64,000 bases of DNA from Epiperipatus broadwayi (Eukaryota > Onychophora > Udeonychophora > Euonychophora > Peripatidae). This document shows positions 25,759 to 37,425 of this stretch, one piece after another. The notes beneath the pieces were generated by a model, which was not told the origin of the DNA, did no database searches, and saw only the letters and a program-made list of their open reading frames with translations. Position 1 is the stretch's first letter; each line of letters opens with the position of its first letter. The stretch is from NCBI GenBank assembly GCA_028023455.1, contig JAQFVV010006238.1, positions 7,698,572 through 7,762,571 of the forward strand. Direction: 5' to 3'. The position numbers were made by a program, and so were the translations under genes.

Positions 25759-27179
25759 TTTTTACTTTAAAAAGCTTTGTTTTCTAAATCAAATAATAAG
25801 ATGTAAAGATCTCTTTGTTAAATTAGCATTACCATATTTATAATTATTTTCAATAATTTTAAATGCTAATGTATTTGTATGTTATTGAAGAATTGGGGTG
25901 AAAATATATTGTATGAAAACATTTTACAATGGTAAACTTTTTCAAACTATTTACAATATCATATGGTCTGTCACAGGGGGGGTCCAAAAAGTCGATCGCG
26001 AAGCCAATTTTGGTCGATCACTAGGCCAATCTGCCAAGAACTGGCTGGCTAGCAAGAACCGTCCAATTATGAGTGAAACAAATTGTCAAGATTTTTAACT
26101 TTTATTGTTATTTTTGTTTTTGGTTTAAGTCCAATAAGTCGTATCATTATTGAAAATAATAGTTTTAATCTTTACTTAATGTGTTTTTGTAACTAAATGC
26201 AACGCGTGAACATAACGAGCAAATGCAACATTATGCATGCTGTTATTGACTCAAAAAAAAAAAAAAAAAAAAACACAGCTATTTAGCTTGAATATTTGGT
26301 AGTGTTATATGATAGCTTTTTTTCTTTAGTATTGAAACAGTATGATTTATCTATTTTCCAGTTTCAGACTACTATGTTTTATAGTAGTATAATTTTCTCT
26401 AATTCAAATCCATCCATGTCCATGTATATTTTAAATTAATACTAAAATATTGTATAAAAGTTCTGTTAATGAGTATGTGCCATATATTCATATTGCACAT
26501 TAATTAGCTAATAATATCTGTATGCATATAATTATAATATGCAGTTCTAATTTAAAATAATAATAAATTAAAGTAAGTTGTGTAGACATTATTGTGTGTG
26601 TAGAAGCACACCTATGTATATATGCAAATGAAACTGTAATGTGATAGATTTTGTGAACTTACAACTTTTTTAAATTATCTATTTAAAGTTATTATAAATT
26701 TAGTTTATAAATTTGCTTGCATTTGAACTAAATTCAATGTGATAGTGTTACATATATAAGAGAATGTTTACACTTTACTGAACTAAAATCTTTTTTAAAA
26801 AAAAATTTCTTTCTTGGAAATCATTCTGACTCACATCTGGAAACCAAGAGCTAAAATTTTTTTTAAAAAAAAGTAAAACAAAGGCAAAATCACTGGACCA
26901 GCACTATTTATCAATTACTCAGCTGGAGTCTTTGTCTTTACTAAGATTTAATAAAGTAGTGTTAAAAACTAAAATATAAGACTTAAAGTTGTCAACAAGT
27001 TATGACTTATGCAGGGGAAGAGAAAGATTTGATATAAAAATTCCCAGTTTTCATTACTAAATGTTCATTCTCTAATATTCAGAACGTAATGCCCCCGTAC
27101 GAACAATATTATTATTATTAATCAATATTATCTATTGACGGTGACCAAGTGGAGTTTCAATTTTTCTTCTGTTTAAAAT

Positions 27180-27432
27180 GTAAGTACCTTTTCTTATGCT
27201 TTAATTTAAATTGTGGCTTTTCTTATCTATCTATTTACTTGATTAATGAGCCTTCTCGACAACAGATGTTTATGCTGAAGTCATTAACGGAGTTAATGAT
27301 CGCAGTTCATGAGTTTTTAATTTTCTTGGAAAATATTTAATTCAATATTTAATATTTACTTTAAATATTCAATTTTTATCAGTTAAGTTTGGGGAAATAA
27401 AATGGTCATAAGTATTTCCTTTTTCATTTTAG
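27180..27432 (+). other. Probable 5' leader intron of hAT copy 2
   Basis: A consensus donor GTAAGT starts at 27180 and a pyrimidine-rich acceptor (CCTTTTTCATTTTAG) ends at 27432, seven bases before the transposase ATG at 27440. The 253-bp length is plausible for an animal intron. An intron just upstream of the start codon is inferred from these signals alone. Confidence 0.45.
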
Positions 27433-27439
27433 TATACCC

Positions 27440-29250
27440 ATGAACACGAGTAGTAAACCAAAAAAATCGAAAACTTATCATTTCAATGAAGAATGGGAAC
27501 TTGACTACTTTTTTACAATGGTGAATGATAAATGTTGTTGCTTAATATGCTTTACCTCGATAACCATTGCTAAAAAGGGTAATCTGGGGAGACATTTTTT
27601 AGCTTTACATAACAAGTATCAAACAGATTATCCACAAAGTACCGAATTGAAAAAACGTAAAGTTAGGGATTTTAAAACTCAATTTAAAAAATCGACAAAA
27701 AGTTTTTAAAAAGCCAATGTTGAAGTCACAAGCAGTAACTACTGCATCATTCAAAGTAAGTTAACTTTTAGCAAAAAAATGTAAACCATTTTCCAAGGGT
27801 GAATTTGTGAAGGAAACTTTTTTGGAAATGTCAGACTCACTTTTTAGCAATTTTTATAACAAGAGTGAAATTATTGCTGCAATTCAAGATCTGCAACTAT
27901 CTCAAAACATTGTGGTGTGACGAATTGAGAAGATGAGTGGAAATGTAAAAGAACAGTTATATAATAATATTAGTCGATGTTTTTGTTTTTCCGTTCAATG
28001 TGCTGAATCAACAAATATAAGTGATACAGCACAATTACTTGTTTTTATTCGTATGGTTTTTAAAGATTTTACATCTAAAGAAGAATTGTTGGATCTGATT
28101 TCTTTGAAAGAAAGAACTAGAGGTGTAGATATATTCAAAGCCTTTAAAACCTTGCTCAATGATTCGAAAGTACCACTTTTTAAATTAGTTTCAATGATAG
28201 GTTGCATAAATGGATTTATAGCCCTATGTCAAAATGAAGATGAATTCCCAGCTTTTTGAGCTACCTCTGCATAATTCACCAACAAGTGTTAGCCAGCAAG
28301 AGACTAAACTCAAAAAAGTAATGGACATGGCGTTTAAAATTGTTAATTCAGTTTGAGGAAGTTCCTTCAAATGACATCTCTTCCAACTGCAGCTCGATAA
28401 AGGCCAACCTAAATTATTATTATATACCAATGTAAGATGGTTAAGCAGAGGTAAATTTCTGCAACGACTTCATGATTTATTGCCTGAAGTAATAGATTTT
28501 TTTGCAAGATGGTAAATGTGAAAATTTAAATGATGAAACTTGGCTTAGTGACTTAGCTTTTCTAACCCATTTTACTTCAATGTTAAGTCATTTAAATATA
28601 GAATTACAAGGTAGAAATAAAATAGTAATTGATATGATCAGCTGTGAAGATGCATACAAGACAAAAATTATTATGCTAATAGAAGATCTGCAACAAAATA
28701 ATCTGAATCATTTTCCAAATATGGCGGATCACCTACAAAAGCATAAGAATATTAATTATAATATCGACAAATATGTCGTGAAATCCAAAAAGCAATTGAA
28801 GATTTTAAGGTAAGATTCCAAGAATTTGAAAAAATTAAGGAAATTGTGGAATTTATATCTTTTCCTTTTAAAAAAGATTTAAATGTTAAATGCATTTGCC
28901 AAAAAATTTCAGACATATTTCATATGGAGCAAAAGGCTTTAGAAAATGAAATTATAATTTTACAAACTGATTTAATCTTACAAGCTAGAAAATTTGAAGA
29001 AGATTTTTGAAAATACGTCAACCGAGAAAAAAATCCCAATATCATCAAATGTAGCAAATATATTTATTCTTGTTTCGGATCTACATACCTGTGCGAATCG
29101 GCATTTTCATACTTAAAGTTACCGAAGACTAAACAACGTTCTGTCCAAACTGATTCCCATACTGAGGATTCTTTATTATTATCTTTGTCAGGATATACAC
29201 CTAATTATGATTCCTTGGTTAGAGACATGCAAACACAGTTTTCCCATTAA
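27440..29250 (+). pseudogene. Broken hAT transposase, nearly full length
   Basis: The start at 27440 begins a clean N-terminal zinc-finger region: YHFNEEWELDYFF, CCCLICFTSI, KKGNLGRHFLALHNKYQTDY, the pattern of GTF2IRD2-like hAT proteins (C-x2-C then H-x4-H). The frame stops at 27707 and shifts. The homology continues: KPFSKGEFVKETFLEM (27790), a TGA at 27918, then ISRCFCFSVQCAESTNISDT through RTRGVDIFKAF (27933-28259), the hAT motif TNVRWLSRGKFLQRLHDLL (about 28430), LAFLTHFTSMLSHLNIELQG (28550), and the C-terminal dimerisation region FGSTYLCESAFSYLKLPKTK (29070) ending at a TAA at 29248. At least five lesions disable it. Expected catalytic-domain order is preserved, so it is a decayed autonomous copy rather than an internal-deletion derivative. 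Confidence 0.9.
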
Positions 29251-29526
29251 TGTTAAGATAATAAAATAAATTCTAAATATGTCTTTAACAGTAGCTAATT
29301 TGAATTAATATTGTTAATAATTAATCACGTTGCTTTAATTCCCATGGACATGAGTTTTTAGCCGGTTAAATAATTATTTTTTATGTAGGTAGATATATAA
29401 AAATAGTATGTATTTCACATCTTTCTCCATTTAGACTATGCCTATGACAACAAGTCGATCGCAACACATTTTCAAAATAAAAAGTCGATCTTATGAACAC
29501 AAAAGTTGGCCACTCCTGGTCTATCA

Positions 29527-30419
29527 TATGACTTCCACATACAAACTGTTACTTAAGTAGCATACTTTTTACATTTCGTGTACCAATTACTGTAAGCTTT
29601 AACAAGTAATGATAAATGAACAGAATAGGGATTTATTAAACACTGCCATCTAACATTTATTATAACTTATTAAAGCTTACATAAGTGGCATACATTGAAA
29701 TAATATGCTATTTATAGAGTTATGTTTTAAATATTAATAGACTTTTAATAGGTTATAATATATGATAATAATAATGACTAAGTAACTGTGGCAATGTGAA
29801 TTAGATGAAATATCAAATAGATGTGATATCCACTGATGCATAGGTTTGCTCACTGATTCAGTATTAAATATTTTTTGTTTAGAAAGTGTTTAGTATTATT
29901 GAAATGTGGGGTTTAAAATCAGCCTCAACTTATGAGCTAGAGTGTCCAAAGAAGGAAAGTACTGGTTCGTATGGTGGAATAAAGGCTACTGTATATGTAA
30001 TGAGTAAAGTCAGTGATAAGATTGTAATCTTTTTGAAGTGAAGAATATTCCTATAGGAGATGTTCAATAGCCTCTTCGCAATTATAACATAAAGTATGTA
30101 ATGGATCTGTATTCAAAAAGATGATTTTGTAAAAAAAAAAAGATATTATTTGAAAGAATTTTGGCTTTGATTTTAAGCGAAGAACCCAGATATTTTAATT
30201 CTGCATGCTAATGTTTGAACTTTCTTATGATATATTTGTTATTGAATAACAGAAAAGATTGAATGTTCTTTGATATATTCATTTTAAAATGTAATAAACA
30301 ATCCACAGTTTTTGAAAAATTCTAAAAAAAAATATTACTTCAATTTAAAAAGAGTAATAAATAAATACTCAATCAAAATAAGATTGAAATAAACAACCAT
30401 TACTAACTATTAAACATCA
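29527..30419. other. AT-rich DNA, nothing recognised
   Basis: No gene or repeat family seen. Confidence 0.5.
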
Positions 30420-30528
30420 CCTGATGAGTAGGCACTAGATAGGGATTTTATGCACACATCTTTCTGCATCCGTTGATTACTCTGGCTTGCACTGAGTGAT
30501 GCTACTGTATGGAGAGTTTTGCCTCTTT
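30420..30528 (+). repeat. Family A fold-back element, right arm only
   Basis: It contains GATGAGTAGGCACTAGATAG, GGATTTTATGCACA, CTGCATCCGTTGATTACTCTGG, TGCACTGAGTGATGCTACTG and TATGGAGAGTTTTGCCTC. The opposite arm and most of the core are absent. Confidence 0.85.
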
Positions 30529-32107
30529 TATTACTAATTATATTATAATATTTAATGAACCAGCTTTTATGTCCATTGAGATCTTCTCAAGATATTATAG
30601 TATATTTAATACCGTTCAAAAAACTTTATAAAGCCAATACATAAAAACTAAAATATTATAATAGTTAAAAATATCTAATACAATTTATTTGTTCATAATG
30701 TTGTCGTGAATACATAAATAAATAATCAATCAAATAAGATTGAAATAAACAACTATTACTAACTATATTATAATGTTTATCAAACCGGCTTTTATAGTTA
30801 TTATTAATTATATATATTTTAATTTTCAAACATACTAATACATTACTTCTGAAAATGTAAAAATAAAGATAATACGTATTTTAAAATAAGCCATCAAAAT
30901 GGTTTAGAATATGGATAAACTAATAAATAATACTATTTAATTGTCATTATTTGGTTCGAAAAAATAAAACAATTTTTTTTTTAAATATTAAAATTAATTT
31001 AAAACCGTACATAAAAGTTTGCACAAAATGTTTAGCTATGCATAGATGCTTATTCTCTCTATGAGCAATAATGTATAAACATTATAATTATCATCAATGA
31101 CAATGGCCACACCCAACAATGGAAAAAATGAAAAAAGGCAAAACAAAACAAAATTAGTTTGCTATCCTTTAATAAAACAATCTGTAAACCTCAGTCAAAA
31201 ATGCATGTATAAAACATGCCGATCGATTAATCTGTTCATTGGATTGTTTGCATGTTTTCTAACTTATTATGCAGTAAACCTTTCTGAAATATTTCAGCAT
31301 GTTGCTTAATTGTTGTTCTCTACTATCGCATATTCTCACTGGCATCTTTTCGATGGTAATAATAAGCATTTCACTATAGGTTGTGTTTCCCTCAAGAAAA
31401 TCATGCTTAGCTTCATTATAATACACCTTTAGAAAGTTATATATTTTTCATGCATTTTATTTATCTAATACAATGAATATGTGATTTTATGGCCATTGAC
31501 TCTAACATATCACATCCATGAAATTGCAATGCATGTAGACTGGCCTTTTGATCTAGCCATTGTGTTTTTAAAATTTCACAAAGCATTTTCAAATGAAATG
31601 TTTTCAATATGTTTACATTACATTGACATAGTGTCCAAATCTCAACCGTACAACTATTTTGTTCCAGTAATTTACACTATGAAGACATACTTTATCTTTT
31701 AATTATTTTTTTAAAAAGCAGGATATTGAAATCTGTGTTTCATCTCAATATCTAAGTCCAAATATCTATATCAAAAGCTACCAAAATATTTTAATTGGAT
31801 TACATTCTCAAGTTGATAATTATTCAAGCTAAATATCACTAAAAGGGAATTCTTCTATGGAGACTAATAAAGAGCATCCATTTTAGTATTATAGCTTAAT
31901 TTTTATATAGCTGAATTAAAATTACTAAGTATTACATTCTGTAGATTGCTTTGCAAATTTGCAAACATAGCATTGTCATTAGTACACTATAATTGCAAAG
32001 TGCAAGAAATTTATACTTTTAATTGATTCAAATTAAAATTTCCATCAGCAATTCTATATTGCATTTTGGGTCGATTCTTTAAATCTACTATCAATAGTAA
32101 TGATCAT
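30529..32107. other. AT-rich DNA; short local duplication
   Basis: AATCAAAATAAGATTGAAATAAACAAC-type sequence at 30370 recurs at about 30728, followed in both by a TTACTAACTAT block, suggesting a roughly 360-bp local duplication that includes the family A arm. No gene is seen. Open frames 31097-31309 and 31481-31702 lack family resemblance. Confidence 0.45.
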
Positions 32108-32352
32108 TGGCACACTTCTTTCAATCATCCACTATATCTTATATAACTGACACACATGATCCCATACATGTAAAAGAGATAATGATCTCCAGTTGGTGCA
32201 GATCATCATCTCCCATGCATATACATAATCAGTATTTGGTTCATATTAAGATAGCAAATCTACAAACTTTAATGAACAAGTGTCAATCTTATATACTCTC
32301 CAATTCTTCAGCCATCCATATCATTAAAAATCTGATCAAATGCTCAAAACTC
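32108..32352 (+). repeat. Family B fold-back element, single arm
   Basis: It contains ATATCTTATATAACTGACAC, ACATGTAAAAGAGATAATGATC, TCATCTCCCATGCATATACAT, AATCAGTATTTGG, CTTTAATGAACAAGTG and CTCCAATTCTTCAGCCATCC. The opposite arm is missing. Confidence 0.75.
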
Positions 32353-32456
32353 ATGTTGATGCCAAAATTTATTATCATACCCATGTTGTCCTTAAGTCAC
32401 TATGGCTCCTCATATGTAAGGAATTAATATATCTATTTAAATACCCAGAAGAGGGG

Positions 32457-32615
32457 TGAGAAGAATACAGGCTGCATATGTAATATTTGAATACAAGTAT
32501 AGTGTATATACTTAAGCTAGGTGTAATTAAAGGGTATTTGAACACAGACTTTCAAATTCTTTTCAATTATGTGTAGTTTAAGTATATACACTATACTTGT
32601 AATCTAAGTCCATTG
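32457..32615. repeat. Hairpin with family B tip
   Basis: ACAAGTATAGTGTATATACTTAAGCTA (32494-32520) is mirrored by TAGTTTAAGTATATACACTATACTTGTA (about 32575-32603). The loop carries the family B end GAACACAGACTTTCAAA. The result is a short inverted repeat whose arms are different from those of other B copies. Confidence 0.75.
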
Positions 32616-33927
32616 TCATAAAAGTCAAAAGCAAAGATGGAATAGCTAATCTTACATTAGTCATTATATTAACATCATTTTTTGTGTGTCTTTTTGATGT
32701 AATGTTTTTCAGAAGTTTTTTAAATCAAGAATCTAGTAATAATCTTTGTCTATCAAATTTTTGTACTTCTACAAGTTCCGCTTCCATTTCAGTTTCATTA
32801 TATAACAACCATCTATCAATACATAAAGTCAGTTCATTCTCTATCACAATATATGCATTTCATAAACAACTTTTGCTCTTCAGGTGAACTAGAGGTATTG
32901 AACATTGAGACTCCTGACTAGAACACTTGAATTCCATATTTATGTTGGCAGCTCATAATCTTTCAATACATTATTTTTACTCAAGGTAAGCTCTAGTTTT
33001 TATTCACTTTTAACTTAGTGGAAATGAGACAACCACTGCACTGTAAATATATATTTCTGAAGTATTTTTTTTACAGTGGCAGCTGGTCTATAAGTGCTGT
33101 GATGTTGCAGCCACCTCCCCATAAAAAATAATTATTAAATTAATTATTATGTAAATACAACTAATTAAACTATTATTTTTTAAAATAATTATTTTATGTA
33201 AGGCTTGGTTTCTAATTATAGTAGTCCACAAATGTCCTATTAAGTGAATTTCAGCAAGTTTTTTTTTTCATTTGTTTTTTATCATAGCATGTATCTATCA
33301 CCATTATAGTTGCTCACTACTTCAGCATCAATATATATTTGAATGTGGTATGTTTATCTAGTCTGGTTTCTCTACAGAGCTAATACATTTTTGTTTCTAT
33401 TTAGGATGATCCATAAAATATTCTGGGTTTTTTTCTCTTGTAATTAACATTTATAAATATCTATTACAGAAAACATATAATAAAATAATAAAAGAAATAT
33501 TATTTTAAATATTTATCACATTATGTGTCAGTGTTGAATATATAAAAAGAGTTATATTTTCCCAAACGACATTTATATGAAAAAAACTGAAATAAAAAGT
33601 AAAGGTTGATCTAATCCATGTATTATTAATAGGCAAACAACAGCTAGAAAAAAACAAAAAAAAATATTAGATTTTTTAACAATGTTTGTGTTTGGTATGG
33701 AAAAATAAAATTGTTGTATGGTTGCGAAATTATAACTCTTCTAATATTTCTGTAGACTAATAAATATATATAGATAAATTCTTTGTTTCCTGGATTTTGA
33801 CGGCATACTGTAATAAAACATCCCTAAGTAAAAATTTCACTGTTTTTTTTTTTATTAATAATATTCCAATTTATTTTATTATTCGTATGATGTTTTAAGA
33901 GGCGTTTTCTATATATTATTTTAATAT
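32616..33927. other. Non-coding DNA; possible low-copy repeat
   Basis: About 32790-32960 resembles 46020-46170: both contain a CCATTT/CTCTATC-like lead, then GGTGAACTAGAGGTATTGAACA here against AGATGAGCTAGAGGTATCCAACA there. This suggests an old dispersed repeat. A TATTTTTTTTACAGTGGCAG pyrimidine/AG segment near 33070 is not supported as a splice site by any coding region. Nothing else recognised. Confidence 0.4.
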
Positions 33928-34521
33928 ATAGGTTATATGAGCACAGACTTTCACACGACCCATCACTCTCCATTCTATCTCATAACACTGATACACTTGA
34001 ACACATATATGTTGAAAATATAAATAATCACCAATATGTGTATTTCATGCTAAAACAGCAATCATCAGTTGGTCCAGATTACCATCTCTACACATATATT
34101 CTATAAGTGCTCAGATATATATTAAGATGGTCAATCTTCGTACTTTAATGGACCTACTTCAATCTACTTCACATTCCAACTCTTCAACTTTCCATCCAAT
34201 TGAAAATGATGACCTTTGAGCATTTCCATCATCAGATTTTCAATTGGATGGAAGGTTGAAGAGTTGGAATGTGGAGTAGATTGAAGCCTGTCCATTAAAG
34301 TATGAAGATTGACTATCTTAATATATATTTGAGCACTTATAGCATATATGGGTACAGATGGTAATCCGGACCAACTGATGATTGCTGGTTTAAGCATGAA
34401 ATACGGATATCGGTGATTATTTATCTTTTCAACATATATGTGTTCAAGTGTATCAGTGTTATGTGATAAAGTGGAGAGTGATAGGTCGTGTGAAAGTCTG
34501 TGCTCATATACCCTATATGTT
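33928..34521. repeat. Family B near-perfect palindrome, arms about 290 bp
   Basis: The left arm starts GTTATATGAGCACAGACTTT and the right arm ends with the inverted equivalent AAAGTCTGTGCTCATATACC. Blocks match throughout: CACACGACC, CTGATACACTTGAACACATA, ATCATCAGTTGGTCC, TAAGTGCTCA, CTTTAATGGAC, and the inner CCATCCAATTGAAAAT. The loop at the centre (about 34216-34235) is only some 20 bases. Differences between arms are few single-base changes. RNA from either strand would form a very long double-stranded hairpin. Minus-strand frame 34164-34397 is spurious. Confidence 0.92.
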
Positions 34522-35811
34522 ACATATATTGATGCAGGTATATAATAACCCTGTATTTCAGTTATATATTATTTTGAAAATGTTAGTAAAAATATTTTAG
34601 CGTAGGATCCTTAATTTTCTCACTTTGCACATATGCACTTAACTGTAGGTATATTTTTTCTTCACTGGTTATGTAAGTTGTTTATGTAGAACGTATTTTT
34701 TTTGGCTTTGTCTAGACATGCTTTTTTTTTTTTTTGTATTTTCGATAAATAAAATCGTTAAGGAAGTCAAAATAACAATTTTGACTTTCTTATTGATTTT
34801 ATATTTTTACGTTACCTTTTTTTTTTTGTTACTTTTAAATTGACTAGTTGCGCTATTTCCCAAGGTCTTATTGATATTTGTAGTATCAGGGTTCGATTTG
34901 TTTTTTTATGTTTTAGTACAACTTTATTTGTTTTATTGTTTTTACATAAAGTCAAAAATGACTTGAACTTATATCGATTCTATATTGCTCTTCACTGGTG
35001 AGACTGTCTGTGATTTCCTTTAATTGAAATATTTTTAATAATTTTACGTATAAAATTGATTATCCTCACTAATATACGCTACCTTTATTGTAATTATAGC
35101 TTTCCACTGTTGTTTAATATAAATTTAAGAGATGTACTGTTTTCAGAAACATGTTCCTTTAGTTCTTAACAATATGCAAGCTTTCAAATAATTAGCTAGC
35201 TATATAAATATTATGTTTTAATTTGCACCGTCTGCAGTATTTTTTTATGTAATATTTAAATAACTAGCTGTATATTTCTTTTTTTTCTCAGTGATGAAAT
35301 GTTTATTCATAATAAAAGAACACAGATACAGTAAAATAAATGAAGTTTCAAAAGCAACATGGTAAGAGGGGAAGGATACCTGTAAAAAGGGAATGTGAAG
35401 TGGAGAGGAGAAATGGTGTGTAGTCCAGGCTGGTCAGAAATGCATATCTTTGTGATTGAGTCCTATGACAGAGACTGAGAGGGTGGGAGTTAGAGGATTG
35501 CCCAAGTGTCTGTGAGAAGTGGAGGTGGGGCTAGTTGTTTAAAGATATGTGATAATGGTATTTCACTTGGAATAATATAATGCATTATTTCCATCATCCA
35601 ATTTAATTAATTCCTAAATGTTTGTTTAAAAGAAATCAAAGCTTATTTAAATGTTATAAATACATTTAACAATAAGTAACAACTTACAGATTAGTATAAA
35701 ACACAACATTTTATGTGAAATATTACCATATTCATCACTTCCTCTATTATGCTATAATATCTTATATAAAAATTTATCCATTCTAATTTGAATACTTTTT
35801 ATCAAAAAATC
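34522..35811. other. AT-rich DNA with a purine-rich patch
   Basis: Between about 35340 and 35540 the plus strand turns purine-rich and less A/T-rich (GGAAGGATACC, GGAGAGGAGAAATGG, GGAGGTGGGGCTAG). It has no long open frame and no match to repeats in the window. The remainder is ordinary A/T-rich sequence. Confidence 0.5.
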
Positions 35812-35995
35812 TTTATTGTAAGTATATGCATACACAATCTTATGTTTCAACTGTCCTATAGTCTTCTTCAGAGTTATGAGATAATGAACAAAATAAAATA
35901 CATAACTATATAAATAAAACCATAGAAAATGCAAATACTGCAAGACAGTCAAAATGTAAGATTGTATATGCATATATGTACAATAAAATGTTTTT
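35812..35995. repeat. Short palindromic element
   Basis: TTTATTGTAAGTATATGCATACACAATCTTATG with AACTGTC (35812-35853) is mirrored by GACAGTC and GTAAGATTGTATATGCATATATGTACAATAAA (35944-35990). The 90-bp loop is A/T-rich. Non-coding. Confidence 0.75.
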
Positions 35996-36129
35996 TTGTT
36001 TTTTTTTGCATTTATATAACATTTTATGTGGTTATGATTTTTGTTTTACAGATCTAGGTAGCCTGATTACTAAAAATCTTAGGATTAGATCAGTGATGTT
36101 TAGATTCATTAATATTAAAATTTAAGATC

Positions 36130-36236
36130 ACACTTTAATCAACTAGTCTAGACAAATTATCTAGTTGGTTAAATTATCATGTTAAGCTTATATTTATGAG
36201 TCTAAAAGTCACTGGTTCAATTTCCATGCAAGACAA
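36130..36236 (+). repeat. Decayed tRNA-derived SINE-like stretch
   Basis: TAGTTGGTTAAATTATCATG (about 36160) resembles a Pol III A box region and CTGGTTCAATTTCC (about 36212) a B box, with tRNA-like spacing. The expected extra structure is weak and there is no clear tail or target duplication. Could be chance. Confidence 0.35.
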
Positions 36237-37321
36237 TAACTATTCAGAACAGTAATGCTTGTAGATTTGAAGCAAACAATATTACTTAACATATATTGTG
36301 TTATGTATTAATCTTTGTACTATTGCTAACAGTTTAATTTTTACTAAAGACTTTTACAATTTAACTGCATAATGAAATGCTTTAGTGAATAATTATTGTC
36401 TATTTTTTTTTTTATTATCTAAGTTAACATTTCACCATTTAAGGCATAATATTACAGGTATATAATAACATTTTAAATGTGTTCTCATAAAAATTGTGTG
36501 TCATTTGTGCACTGGTTTATTAAGATGTATTAGCAATAACAAAGCTAAACACAAGTCAAATCATACACAGAATTAAAATTAATTTTGCAACTGTAATTTA
36601 AACAATTAGGTGGAAAAAAATAGCAGTTAACAATGCTGAAAAACTATTATGATTTTGTAATACTAGTATATTCACTTACTTAACCTGTTTTGAGGAAAAA
36701 GTATATAACATAAATACATTCACATGTGATGTGTCTTGAGACTAATACCATAACAATATTAAGATGTTGATGTTTACATTTGCAATGACAGAATATTTGA
36801 AAACAAAATATATCTGATCCATCATATGCCCAGGTATTCAGATGTCAAATTATATTACCTGTGAAATGAAAAGTTTATCTTCATCATTTTTCTCTTATCA
36901 GACACTGGATGATGAAATCTTCTCTGAATGCAATTCATCTTTCTTTCCTGATCCACAGTTTCTCTTCACATCAAGTAAAACCAAATTTATTACTTTTTAA
37001 TCCCATATTTATTTTGACCTTTAAAAAATTAGCATAATGGGTGAATGTGGGGTTAAATAGTTAGACATTTCTAGATCATTTGTCACTAAAGAGACCAAAT
37101 ATAAATTTGGTTAATTGATCATCTGGAAACTTATTATATGATATATCCATTTATCTTACATATGTTTTATTTGATACCTGTTTTGGATTTAGTAGAATTA
37201 GTTGTTAATCGATTGACATTTTTGTAGCTGCGTGTCTAGCCAAGCTTTTATTCAGCTTTTTATTTTTTTCACTGTAAATGATACCTGTTTGCTTTTATAA
37301 TACTAATTTTACTTTAATCAT
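36237..37321. other. AT-rich DNA, nothing recognised
   Basis: No coding region or repeat seen. Confidence 0.5.
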
Positions 37322-37425
37322 AATGTAATATTTAAACAGCATTAAACTGTTGCACATGCGCTTTGGATTTTAACTATAAAATGAATGAATACTAACAGTT
37401 TAATGCTGTTTAAGTATTACAGTTT
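37322..37425. repeat. Short inverted repeat, 27-bp arms
   Basis: ATATTTAAACAGCATTAAACTG (about 37328) is matched inverted by CAGTTTAATGCTGTTTAAGTAT (about 37398) around a loop of about 45 bases. It could be a tiny MITE or a hairpin. Confidence 0.75.

Larger units (their letters stand above)
25974..29518 (+). mobile_element. hAT DNA transposon (GTF2IRD2/ZBED-type), copy 2
   Basis: The left end CAGGGGGGGTCCAAAAAGTC and right end (inverted) CAGGAGTGGCCAACTTTTGT share the terminal CAGG and a diverged TIR; a subterminal GTCGATCGC motif occurs near both ends (about 25992 and 29455). Flanking 8-bp direct repeats are GTCTGTCA (25966-25973) and GTCTATCA (29519-29526), seven of eight identical. The element is 3.5 kb with about 1.4 kb of 5' non-coding DNA, including a probable intron, and one decayed transposase. 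It belongs to the same broad hAT group as the element at 1369 but to a different family, since termini and proteins differ. Confidence 0.92.
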
